Shown here: positions 1-7,539 of the stretch, piece by piece | How positions within the stretch are numbered: position 1 is the stretch's first letter | Layout: every line of letters begins with the position of its first letter | NCBI GenBank assembly: GCA_964546645.1 | Contig: CAZJKM010000004.1 | Coordinates: forward strand, 4,984 to 68,983 | Reading direction: 5' to 3' | Source: A37T11 sp964546645 | Lineage (GTDB): Bacteria; Bacteroidota; Bacteroidia; Sphingobacteriales; Sphingobacteriaceae | DNA: 64,000 bases | Made by a program: the position numbers and the translations under genes | The notes under the pieces: model-generated | What the model saw: only the letters and a program-made list of their open reading frames with translations | What the model was told of the DNA's origin: nothing | The model's database searches: none

Positions 1-2013
1 GGCGCCCTGGTGGCAAGCATCCCGGACACACCCGGTCCCGTTAACCACCGGCGCAATGCCATGCTGATCACCATCATCCTGGTATTCTTCACCGCTATTT
101 TCACAAAGCTTGCAGCCGGTTACCCGGTTATACTCGGACTGGAAATTGTCCTGCTGAGTTTTCTGTTCTCCATGTTCGCTGTATATGGCAACCGGGCGTC
201 ATCGGTAGGGTCAGCCGCTATCCTGATCATGATCCTGAACATGGAGGGAGCAGGAGATCCGGACCAGAATATTTTCCAGCAAACACTGTATATCGTGGCG
301 GGCAGTGTGTGGTATACCCTGCTCAGCCTGACCCTTACCCAATTCAGGCCCTACCGGCCGGCCCAGCAATCGCTGGCGGTCTCTATCCGGCATATTGCAT
401 CTTATCTGCGGATCAAAGCAGATTTTTATGCGATTGATAAAGATGCGGACGAGAATTACCGGAAACTGATTGAGCATCAGATTTCGGCACACGAACACCA
501 GGATGAAGTGCGGGAACTGCTGTTCCGCGGCAAAGTCAGCGTGAAGGACACCACCAGGATCGGGCGGTTGCTCATCCTCATTTTTTCGGACATGATCGAT
601 CTCTTTGAGAGCAGCATGGCCACCCATTATGACTACCATGCCATCCGGGACATCTACGGCCATACCGGCGTACTGAACACCTATCGGCTGGTTATCCTAC
701 GCCTGGCAAATGAGCTGGATAACCTGAGCTATTACATCAATGCCAACCAGCGCCCTAAGCCGCTCTACAACTTCGGTCCGGCTATTGAAAAGCTTAAAGC
801 GACCGTTGATGAAGTAGAAAAACAGCACAACCTGCGTACGCTGCCGCTGAAGAAAATCCTGCTTAACATCCGCAACATCGCGTCACGTATGGAGAATATC
901 TACAAATATTTCAGTCGCAACGCGTCGTATCAGCCCCAGAGTGACGAAACGGATCTTTCCAAGTTTATTACGCACCAGCGGTTTGATGCAAAAATATTCC
1001 GGAACAACCTGACCCTGGAATCAACCCTGTTCCGGCATGCCCTGCGGATGGCGTGCGTCATGGGAATCGGGTACGTACTGTCACACCTGCTTCCGTTAGG
1101 GCACCATAGTTACTGGATACTGCTGACCATACTGGTGATCCTCAAGCCCGGTTTCAGTCTCAGCAAGCAACGTAACTACCAGCGACTGGCCGGTACGGTG
1201 ATCGGTGGCATCGGAGGGGTATTGATCCTGTTACTGATCCGGGATGAAACCGCTTTGTTCGTTATCCTGATGTTATTCATGGTCCTCACGTTCAGCTTTA
1301 TCCGCCTGAATTATATCGTTGGTGTCATTTTTATGACCCCTTATATCCTGATATTATTCAATTTCCTGGGGGTAAGCACGCTGACCGTTGCACGGGAGCG
1401 CATCCTGGACACACTGATCGGAAGTTTCCTGGCCTTTGCTTCCAGTTACATCATTTTTCCCAGCTGGGAAAGCAAACAGGTACAGGAGAACATGCGTCAT
1501 GTACTGATTGCCAATTACAACTATCTCGCCCAGGCACTGAAGGTGATCGCGGGCCGGCCGCCGGGCGTGACGGCCTATAAACTGGCCCGGAAAGAAGTGT
1601 ATGTTGCCTCGGCCAATATGGCGTCTGCCTTCCAGCGCATGATCACCGAGCCGAAGAACAAACAGAAAAATGCCAAGGACCTCAATAAGTTCGTGGTGTT
1701 TAACCATATTCTTTCGTCCTATTCGGCGACCCTCCTTCAGACCGTCACGCAGGCTGACAACCAGGTGCTGACGACGGAACACGTGCGCCTGCTGCGACGG
1801 ACACTGACCCTGCTGGCACAAAGCATCCGGCTTCTTCCGGATGAAGGTGACGGTTTTCAGGAAGCTGATGTATCTGTACCTGAAAACCTGGATGAAAACA
1901 ATATCCCCTCTGAGGAGATCACCCTTATCAGGGAGCAGCTTGAATTCCTGAAGCGCATTGCAGGTGACATGCAGAAAATTACGGAGAAAATAGTCCCGGT
2001 ACCGGTCAGTTAG
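1..2013 (+). CDS. FUSC/YccS-like integral membrane protein (5' end outside window)
   Basis: The reading frame is open to the window edge, so the true start is probably upstream; the GTG at position 10 is the first possible start inside the window. Numbered from that codon, there are hydrophobic segments at about 18-110, a soluble middle domain at about 115-340, and a second hydrophobic block at about 345-475 with the fusaric-acid-resistance (FUSC) type motif YWILLTILVILKPGFS followed by RLAGTVIGG. A C-terminal cytosolic domain follows. This two-block layout matches YccS/YhfK-type FUSC proteins, proposed aromatic-acid or small-molecule exporters of the inner membrane. The substrate cannot be told. 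The 3' end overlaps the convergent gene at 2010 by a few bases. Confidence 0.85.
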   Translation, partial: GALVASIPDTPGPVNHRRNAMLITIILVFFTAIFTKLAAGYPVILGLEIVLLSFLFSMFAVYGNRASSVGSAAILIMILNMEGAGDPDQNIFQQTLYIVAGSVWYTLLSLTLTQFRPYRPAQQSLAVSIRHIASYLRIKADFYAIDKDADENYRKLIEHQISAHEHQDEVRELLFRGKVSVKDTTRIGRLLILIFSDMIDLFESSMATHYDYHAIRDIYGHTGVLNTYRLVILRLANELDNLSYYINANQRPKPLYNFGPAIEKLKATVDEVEKQHNLRTLPLKKILLNIRNIASRMENIYKYFSRNASYQPQSDETDLSKFITHQRFDAKIFRNNLTLESTLFRHALRMACVMGIGYVLSHLLPLGHHSYWILLTILVILKPGFSLSKQRNYQRLAGTVIGGIGGVLILLLIRDETALFVILMLFMVLTFSFIRLNYIVGVIFMTPYILILFNFLGVSTLTVARERILDTLIGSFLAFASSYIIFPSWESKQVQENMRHVLIANYNYLAQALKVIAGRPPGVTAYKLARKEVYVASANMASAFQRMITEPKNKQKNAKDLNKFVVFNHILSSYSATLLQTVTQADNQVLTTEHVRLLRRTLTLLAQSIRLLPDEGDGFQEADVSVPENLDENNIPSEEITLIREQLEFLKRIAGDMQKITEKIVPVPVS

Positions 2014-2675
2014 TTACCCCCCAATACTTCCACCACCTTTTTTGTGATACGCGTAATATCGGTTTTAAGTCCACCCTGCAGGATCACCATATTCACCGGG
2101 CGGCCTTCTATCCGCAGGAAATTATACAGCCACCCGACTTCGGCAAAAAGGAAAAAACTACCCAATTTATAATCTGCCCCTGCCCCTCCGCGTATACCTG
2201 GTGCCAAATGCCATATATTTTCAATGCTCACCAGATTCTCTGACGGAATAACGTCCGCCCTGGGCTCCAGGATGTAACCAACGGATGGACCGGCAAAAAT
2301 GTACGTATTCAGTTGCCGGAACTGGCGTCGTACGCCCCCCGTCAGGTTGAGTATATAAAAGCTGCTGCGGCCGTCTGCAATATCATGGTCATATGCCGGA
2401 TCGTGTACCTGCTGGTTATAACCGAACGACATAAAATCCAGTGACGGGTTCACAAAATAATGCCTGTTCCTGAGGGAGATATCCAACCCCAGGCTGCTTG
2501 AAAATTTCGGCGAAAACACTTCCGCTGCCCGACCGGTAGGAACGGGCCATACTTTTCCGTTTACGACATATACTTTTGACTGGTGCAACGAATCCGCAAG
2601 CATACCACTTGCCGGCACATACCAAGCCAACAACAACCAGGCAGTTGCCGGTAACAGGCGGTTATTTAAACGCAT
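2010..2675 (-). CDS. Predicted outer-membrane beta-barrel protein
   Basis: A 221-residue protein with an N-terminal signal peptide (hydrophobic stretch TAWLLLAWYV, probable cleavage near ASG-ML). The rest alternates aromatic/hydrophobic and polar residues with repeated glycine-turn segments (SSLGLDISL, TYIFAGPSVGYIL, GSFFLFAEVGWLYNFL), as in small outer-membrane beta-barrels of the Bacteroidota. No catalytic motif is visible, and no specific family was recognised. The gene converges on and slightly overlaps the FUSC gene, so it is probably transcribed alone. Confidence 0.7.
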   Translation of the reverse strand: MRLNNRLLPATAWLLLAWYVPASGMLADSLHQSKVYVVNGKVWPVPTGRAAEVFSPKFSSSLGLDISLRNRHYFVNPSLDFMSFGYNQQVHDPAYDHDIADGRSSFYILNLTGGVRRQFRQLNTYIFAGPSVGYILEPRADVIPSENLVSIENIWHLAPGIRGGAGADYKLGSFFLFAEVGWLYNFLRIEGRPVNMVILQGGLKTDITRITKKVVEVLGGN

Positions 2676-2759
2676 ACAGTTGTCTCTTCATTCCGTAAAT
2701 AACAAATGTAAGAAGAATATGTTTACCGGACGGGGAGGTCCGGCGACGTGGTATAACTG

Positions 2760-3371
2760 TTAGATAAATAAGGCTGCCTGCGGTCCCTGGTTGAACAGCA
2801 GATCAACCACACTCAGGTCAGGAATAAAACCATGCCGGTCCCCGAACACCTGATAATACGGTTTACCCTGGTCAGGCTCGTCCTTTTTCTTCGGATGGAT
2901 CCGGTCCCTGTAGTCCGTCATGGCTTCATAGTTCTTCTGGTAATGCTCCGTATAACCATGAGCCGGCTGTACTTTCAGCAACTGCAGCACCAACAGCAAC
3001 AATTGCTCATTAAAATCAAACAGGAATTTCTCCCGCTTTTGATAATAAGGGGCCAATTCATCTTCATAATATTCAAAAAAGGCAGAACTGCGGTAACTGG
3101 TCTGCAGGCTCAGCCAATGCAGCCGCTGCCAGTTGGTATCGTAGCTGATGCGGACATCTTTTACCGGTGTGTGTACCTTTGACCCTTTCATAACGGGAAT
3201 AACCAGGTTAAGCGGGCCATTCGGTGTAGCAATCGAAGCGCGGTTACGGTAGGTCTGCTTCGGAAAATGTTCATGCTTTTCAAGTAGCGCCCCCTCCCCG
3301 GCAGCCAGGTAAGCCCTGAAAAAACGGACAGGTGGCAGGTAACAAACCGGAAATACAGCACCCATTTTCAT
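2760..3371 (-). CDS. WbqC-like family protein
   Basis: A 203-residue protein with the signature order of the WbqC family: an N-terminal YLPPVRFF segment, then HFPKQTYRNRASI-TPNGPLNLVIPV, and a later WLSLQTSYRSSAFFEYY. WbqC-like proteins are linked to surface polysaccharide and O-antigen loci, but their reaction is not established. No signal peptide is evident, so it is presumably cytosolic. It lies divergently from the lipid A acyltransferase/glycosyltransferase pair, which fits a role in envelope glycan synthesis. That link is inference from position. Confidence 0.82.
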   Translation of the reverse strand: MKMGAVFPVCYLPPVRFFRAYLAAGEGALLEKHEHFPKQTYRNRASIATPNGPLNLVIPVMKGSKVHTPVKDVRISYDTNWQRLHWLSLQTSYRSSAFFEYYEDELAPYYQKREKFLFDFNEQLLLLVLQLLKVQPAHGYTEHYQKNYEAMTDYRDRIHPKKKDEPDQGKPYYQVFGDRHGFIPDLSVVDLLFNQGPQAALFI

Positions 3372-3434
3372 GTTTATACCGAATAAATTTTAAAATTGCC
3401 GCGAAATTAAGGATAAAATAAGAGATATTTGCAT

Positions 3435-4295
3435 GTGAAATACATCATCGCAGCCGGAATTTATCTGATCTCCCTCTTGCCGTATCGGGTTATATACCTG
3501 CTGTCAGATCTGTTATATTATTTAATATATTATGTCATCCGTTATCGCAGGGAGGTCGTCCGGACAAACCTGTCCAACGCCTTTCCGGAAAAAAGCGGGA
3601 CAGAAAGAACGGCTATTGAACAGAAATTTTATCGCTTCCTGGCAGATCTGATCGTAGAGAGCATAAAAATGCGGACCATGTCGCTGGCACAGATAAACAA
3701 GAGGATGGTCGTGAAAAACCCGGAAGTGATAAAGGATTATATGGAGGCAGGAAGACCGGTCATAGGGGTTGCCGGCCATTATGCCAATTGGGAATTTGCC
3801 ATATACGGCGTCAGCATCCTTACCAGCCATCCTTTTTTTGTGGTTTACAAGCCACTGTCCAACAAGTCGTTTGAAACGGTTTATAATAAAATAAGAAGCA
3901 GGTTTGGTGCGATCCTTGTACCCATGAAGCTGATCCTTCGCCAGATCATCCAATACCGCAACACACCGCACCTCAGTATATTCGTAACCGACCAAACCCC
4001 TGTCAGGCAGGAAAACAACAGTCACTATATACCATTCCTGAACCAGCCTACACTGGTTTTTCTTGGTGCTGAGAAAATGGCGCGCATGACTAACTTTCCG
4101 GTTGTCTATTTCCATATAGACCGGGTTAAACGCGGTCATTACACCTGCACGTTTACCACTTTAACTGACGCTCCTGCTGAGCTGCCTGCGTATGAGATTA
4201 CCAGGTTACACAGCCGGTTTTTAGAAGACATTATCCAGCAGAAGCCGGAACTTTGGCTATGGAGCCACCGGCGATGGAAACACAGTCCGCAATGA
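3435..4295 (+). CDS. Lipid A biosynthesis (LpxL/HtrB-type) acyltransferase
   Basis: About 286 residues. The N-terminal hydrophobic anchor (YLISLLPYRVIYLLSDLLYYLIYYVI) is typical of LpxL/LpxM-like acyltransferases. The catalytic HX4(D/E) motif is visible in GHYANWEF, followed by a conserved VTDQTP block and a C-terminal PELWLWSHRRWK. It should transfer a secondary acyl chain to lipid A at the inner membrane. Neither the TTG at 3429 nor the GTG at 3435 is strong; GTG gives the family-like MKYIIAAGIYLISLLP and is preferred. A TTTG box ends only a few bases upstream. The stop overlaps the next start as ATGA, indicating translational coupling. Confidence 0.88.
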   Translation: MKYIIAAGIYLISLLPYRVIYLLSDLLYYLIYYVIRYRREVVRTNLSNAFPEKSGTERTAIEQKFYRFLADLIVESIKMRTMSLAQINKRMVVKNPEVIKDYMEAGRPVIGVAGHYANWEFAIYGVSILTSHPFFVVYKPLSNKSFETVYNKIRSRFGAILVPMKLILRQIIQYRNTPHLSIFVTDQTPVRQENNSHYIPFLNQPTLVFLGAEKMARMTNFPVVYFHIDRVKRGHYTCTFTTLTDAPAELPAYEITRLHSRFLEDIIQQKPELWLWSHRRWKHSPQ

Positions 4296-5335
4296 TGAGC
4301 AGTTACCCGAAGGCAGCTATTGTTATCCTGAACTGGAACGGCCGGTTTTTCCTGGAGAAATTCCTGCCATCGGTATACAACAGTACCTATCCCAACCTGG
4401 AATTTATTATCGGTGATAACGGTTCTACGGATGACTCCGTAGCTTTTGTGCAGGCATTCTATCCCGGCATCCGTGTGATCTGCACCGGAAACAACCTCGG
4501 CTTTGCCGGAGGGTATAACGAGGTGCTCCGGCAGGTGGATGCTGATTACTTTGTCCTGCTGAACTCCGATGTGGAAGTGGCCCCCAACTGGCTCCAGCCC
4601 ATCATTGCGATGATGGAAAAGGATCCGGCAATTGCTGCTGCCCAACCCAAAATACGCAACTACCATCAACGGGACACCTTTGAGCATGCGGGTGCTGCCG
4701 GCGGGTATATTGACCGTTTCGGGTACCCGTTCTGCCGGGGACGGATCCTGAATGTACTGGAAAAAGATGAGGGACAATATGATGATGCCTGCGAAATTTT
4801 CTGGGCCACGGGTGCTGCCATGGTCATCCGCCGCAGCTGCTGGATCAGTGCGGGCGGCTTTGATGCTGATTTTTTCGCACACATGGAAGAGATCGATCTA
4901 TGCTGGCGGCTGAAGTCGGCCGGCTACACCATCTGGTATTGCCCTGACGCCGTGGTCTACCATGTCGGAGGCGGTACCCTGCATAAAGAGAACCCGCATA
5001 AAACCTACCTGAATTTTCGGAATAACCTGTTCATGCTGCAGAAGAACCTGCCCTTCCGGTCTGCGCTATACCTTATTTTTATCCGTTTCTGGTTGGACCT
5101 GCTGGCGCTGCTCCGCTTTCTGGCGGAAGGTAAAATCAAAGACGCCGGTGCCGTAAACAAAGCACACATCAGTTTCTTCCGTCATTTCCGGAAAACAGCT
5201 GCCAAACGCGGGAAACAGGGACCTGTCAACTGGATCCACCTGTCCGGCGTTTATAAGGGAAGCCTGATATGGGCCTTTTTTGTCAGCGGAAAAAAATTCT
5301 TCAGCAGCCTTAGCCTTCATCGTAACCGGTTTTAA
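4292..5335 (+). CDS. Family 2 glycosyltransferase (rhamnosyltransferase-like)
   Basis: About 347 residues from ATG 4292, which overlaps the preceding stop codon as ATGA. The GT-A fold motifs are clear: VILNWNGRFFLEKFLPS at the start, GDNGSTDDSV, the metal-binding region LLNSDVEVAPNW, and HMEEIDLCWRLKSAGY typical of WbbL-like transferases. A C-terminal hydrophobic segment (SALYLIFIRFWLDLLALL) suggests membrane association. It probably adds a sugar during surface polysaccharide assembly. Donor and acceptor cannot be told. An in-frame ATG at 4253 lies inside the upstream gene and gives a non-conserved extension, so it was rejected as start. Confidence 0.88.
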   Translation: MMSSYPKAAIVILNWNGRFFLEKFLPSVYNSTYPNLEFIIGDNGSTDDSVAFVQAFYPGIRVICTGNNLGFAGGYNEVLRQVDADYFVLLNSDVEVAPNWLQPIIAMMEKDPAIAAAQPKIRNYHQRDTFEHAGAAGGYIDRFGYPFCRGRILNVLEKDEGQYDDACEIFWATGAAMVIRRSCWISAGGFDADFFAHMEEIDLCWRLKSAGYTIWYCPDAVVYHVGGGTLHKENPHKTYLNFRNNLFMLQKNLPFRSALYLIFIRFWLDLLALLRFLAEGKIKDAGAVNKAHISFFRHFRKTAAKRGKQGPVNWIHLSGVYKGSLIWAFFVSGKKFFSSLSLHRNRF

Positions 5336-5383
5336 ACATTTTTTTTGTTTCTTTGTTCTGACAAGATAAAAGAAATACCGATT

Positions 5384-6124
5384 ATGATACATTTCCTCAA
5401 AAATATCGCCTGCTTTGTGTTGGTAGCCAGTGCCACCATCATCGTACCCAACCCACTCACTGCCCAGGAAAAGGATCCGGTTTCGGGTGCCTGGCAGAGC
5501 CGTTCCGGCAGTACGGAGCAACGGTTTGTATTCATAGAGAATTATTTTACGCACAGTGTTTTTGACAAAGAGAACAAGCAATTCATACGTACACGGGGCG
5601 GCGAGTATACCGTTTCGGGGAATGTGCTGAAAGTGAAATTCCAGTTCCAGAGCGACGACAAAACCACGGCCGGGAAAGAAAAAGAATACCGCTTTCATAT
5701 AGACGGTAAAAACCTGGTTTTACATCTTGAAGACGGCGACCTGTCCGCTGCCCGTCTGGATGCCAATGACGCTCCGCTGGCCGGTGTATGGCGCATATCA
5801 GGCCGGAAAGAAGGTGATGCCGTCAATCCGTTCCCACTGGGCGACCGCCGCACGCTGAAAATACTCACCGGCACCACTTTCCAGTGGGCGGCCATCAATA
5901 TTAAGACCGGGGAATTTTCCGGCACCGGAGGTGGCACGTACACCTTCCAAAACGGAAAATATACCGAACACATTGAATTTTTCTCACGTGACAACAGCCG
6001 TGTCGGTGCGTCGTTGTCCTTTGACGGAAAGATCGAGAATGGCAGTTGGCATCACTCGGGTCTGAGTTCTGCCGGGAAACCCATTTATGAGGTGTGGAGC
6101 AGGCTCTCCAATGCCAGCCGGTAA
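5384..6124 (+). CDS. Secreted protein with two lipocalin-like repeats
   Basis: A 246-residue protein from ATG 5384 with a signal peptide (FLKNIACFVLVASATIIV, cleavage near LTA-QE). The mature part has two related halves of about 105 residues. Each opens with a G-x-W motif (SGAWQSRSG and AGVWRISGR) and contains a G-G-x-Y-T strand (RTRGGEYTVSG and GTGGGTYTFQNG). This suggests a duplicated small beta-barrel domain, possibly like the lipocalin-type domains of unknown function common in Bacteroidota. Function is unknown. It may act in the periplasm. Its 3' end overlaps convergent aroQ by about 40 bp. Confidence 0.7.
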   Translation: MIHFLKNIACFVLVASATIIVPNPLTAQEKDPVSGAWQSRSGSTEQRFVFIENYFTHSVFDKENKQFIRTRGGEYTVSGNVLKVKFQFQSDDKTTAGKEKEYRFHIDGKNLVLHLEDGDLSAARLDANDAPLAGVWRISGRKEGDAVNPFPLGDRRTLKILTGTTFQWAAINIKTGEFSGTGGGTYTFQNGKYTEHIEFFSRDNSRVGASLSFDGKIENGSWHHSGLSSAGKPIYEVWSRLSNASR

Positions 6125-6507
6125 CTGTCCAGTCCGAAACCACTGATCACCCCTTTACAATTGCGGGCCAGATACGAATGATGCCGGAACGGTTCACGTG
6201 CATACACATTGGATATATGCACTTCCACCACCGGCGCGGTAATGGCCGCTATGGCATCCGCAATAGCCAGTGAGGTATGCGTGTAAGCACCCGCGTTCAG
6301 AATGATACCGTCGTAACTGAAGCCCGTCTCATGGAGCTTATCGATCAGTTGCCCCTCGTGGTTACTCTGAAAATAATCCAGCGTAACGTCCGGGTAAGCA
6401 CCCCTTAGCTGCTGCAGGTAACTATCAAATCCGGTATCTCCGTAAATCGATTTTTCGCGAACCCCCAATAAATTCAGATTGGGACCATTCAGTATTAGAT
6501 ATTTCAC
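6085..6507 (-). CDS. aroQ: 3-dehydroquinate dehydratase, type II
   Basis: About 140 residues from GTG 6507. Type II dehydroquinase motifs are present: ILNGPNLNLLGVREKSIYG (catalytic Tyr in IYG), FQSNHEGQLIDKLH, LNAGAYTHTSLAIADAI and EVHISNVYAREPFRHHS with the catalytic His. It removes water from 3-dehydroquinate in the shikimate pathway, as a cytosolic dodecamer in this family. The frame can be extended to 6540 (11 more residues), but the shorter start matches family length and begins right after a TATGTTTG promoter box on the same strand. Confidence 0.92.
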   Translation of the reverse strand: MKYLILNGPNLNLLGVREKSIYGDTGFDSYLQQLRGAYPDVTLDYFQSNHEGQLIDKLHETGFSYDGIILNAGAYTHTSLAIADAIAAITAPVVEVHISNVYAREPFRHHSYLARNCKGVISGFGLDSYRLALESLLHTS

Positions 6508-6511
6508 ACAA

Positions 6512-6519
6512 CAAACATA
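6512..6519 (-). promoter_or_regulatory. TATGTTTG -7-type promoter box for aroQ
   Basis: Read on the minus strand, 6519-6512 matches the Bacteroidota TAnnTTTG box exactly. It ends four bases before the GTG at 6507, so the transcript would have almost no leader. No clear upstream TTG element was found at the usual spacing. The match is seen in sequence; its function is inferred. Confidence 0.45.
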
Positions 6520-6540
6520 GACAGAAATTTGCAAAATCAA

Positions 6541-6925
6541 GGCTGTCTTCCGGACATTTTCTCCGGACAGGAGGATCTTTCCCCGTCACACGAGGAAAAC
6601 ACTTCGGCCGACGAAGCATTTTCCTCCGTAGCCGAAGCGCCTTCCTCAGCAACCCGGGAAAGAAACTCCCGGGCGGAAGCAACATCCTACACCAGTAAAG
6701 AAAACTCCCGGACGACCGGGGAAACTGCCTATGCTATTCCGGAAACAGGCTCAGCCGGTGAGGAAACCATCTCTTCCGCGCCGGCTTCTTCCTTACCTGC
6801 TGAGGAGGAAGCCCCGTCAGCGCAGGATAACGCCCGAATAGCGCAGGATAACGCTTCACCGGCGGAAACTATTTCCTGAATCTACCAGGCTGTTTCCCGG
6901 ACAACCCGGGAAGTACTCAATGCTA
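6541..6925. other. Ser/Glu/Ala-rich open frame with many inverted repeats
   Basis: A plus-strand frame is open from about 6499 to 6879 but has no ATG (only TTG 6529). It encodes a low-complexity Ser/Ala/Glu/Thr-rich product of about 116 residues ending in two 7-residue repeats (AQDNA-based). At DNA level the repeat AGCGCAGGATAACGC occurs at 6819 and 6840. Several short inverted repeats are present, such as CTTCGGC/GCCGAAG at 6602-6637 and TTCCCGG/CCGGGAA at 6894-6912. It could be a relic of a disordered protein tail, a structured non-coding region, or IS-associated debris. I do not call it a gene. Confidence 0.4.
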
Positions 6926-7018
6926 TACTATATTTACTTAATTATCAATAAACCAAACACAGAGCCGAATTAATACAGCAACTCCAACATGGCTTCCTTT
7001 GTAGTTCTTAAAAGCAGT

Positions 7019-7440
7019 CTAAAAACGGTTCAGCATAATTCTTATGGCAGATACAAGGATCATCGCCACACATGCTTTTTTACGTCTCTCATAATTTTTA
7101 GCGTTTCGTCTATTGGTCTCGATCCATAAAAAAGTTCTATCGACCATCCATCTCTTTGGCAATATCTTAAAGGAGCGCAATTCGCTTCTTCTTATGATCT
7201 CAAATTCTATTTTGAACTGTGTGTTTTCACCCGCTCTATCAATTGCCCCCTGTACCCGCTGTCAGCAAATATTTTAATGATCTGGTTCCAGCTTTTAAAC
7301 AGTTTGCAGATGACCGGAATTGCCCCATCCCTGTCCTGGACCGATGCTGGCTAATATTTCCTGTAGTCAAGCGCGTTCTTTGCCCGCATGGGCCTGCAGT
7401 AAAACAACCCGATATATCATATTGGCAAACAAATTGCATT
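7019..7440 (-). pseudogene. IS5-family transposase remnant
   Basis: Reading the minus strand gives, in consecutive but shifted frames, segments diagnostic of IS5-type DDE transposases: VQDRDGAIPVICKLF (about 7340-7300), IFADSGYRGQLIERVKTH (about 7275-7225), then after a frameshift near 7225-7210 FKILPKRWMVDRTFLWI (about 7170-7120) and NRRNAKNYERRKKA, ending at a TAG at 7019-7021. An in-frame TAG upstream of VQDRDGA and the frameshift mean no intact protein. Only the C-terminal half is recognisable. Terminal inverted repeats were not identified. It explains most of the gene-poor stretch upstream of glnN. Confidence 0.75.
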
Positions 7441-7539
7441 ATTTTTGAAAAAAAATTATGATTCTTTCAAAAAATATTATGATTTTTACAGCATCAAATG
7501 ATTTTTTATTCAAAAAGCAACAAAAATTAAATAAAATAG
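7441..7539 (+). promoter_or_regulatory. AT-rich glnN upstream region
   Basis: This stretch between the IS5 remnant and glnN is markedly AT-rich, with runs of A and T and the repeated segment ATTATGATT (7455 and 7478). No exact TAnnTTTG box is seen. It must hold the glnN promoter unless that lies inside the IS relic, but I cannot place it. Confidence 0.3.

Noticed and set aside
6529..6879. A 116-residue Ser/Glu-rich protein-coding gene
   Set aside because: No ATG, only a TTG start inside the aroQ promoter, and low-complexity product; not enough to call a gene.
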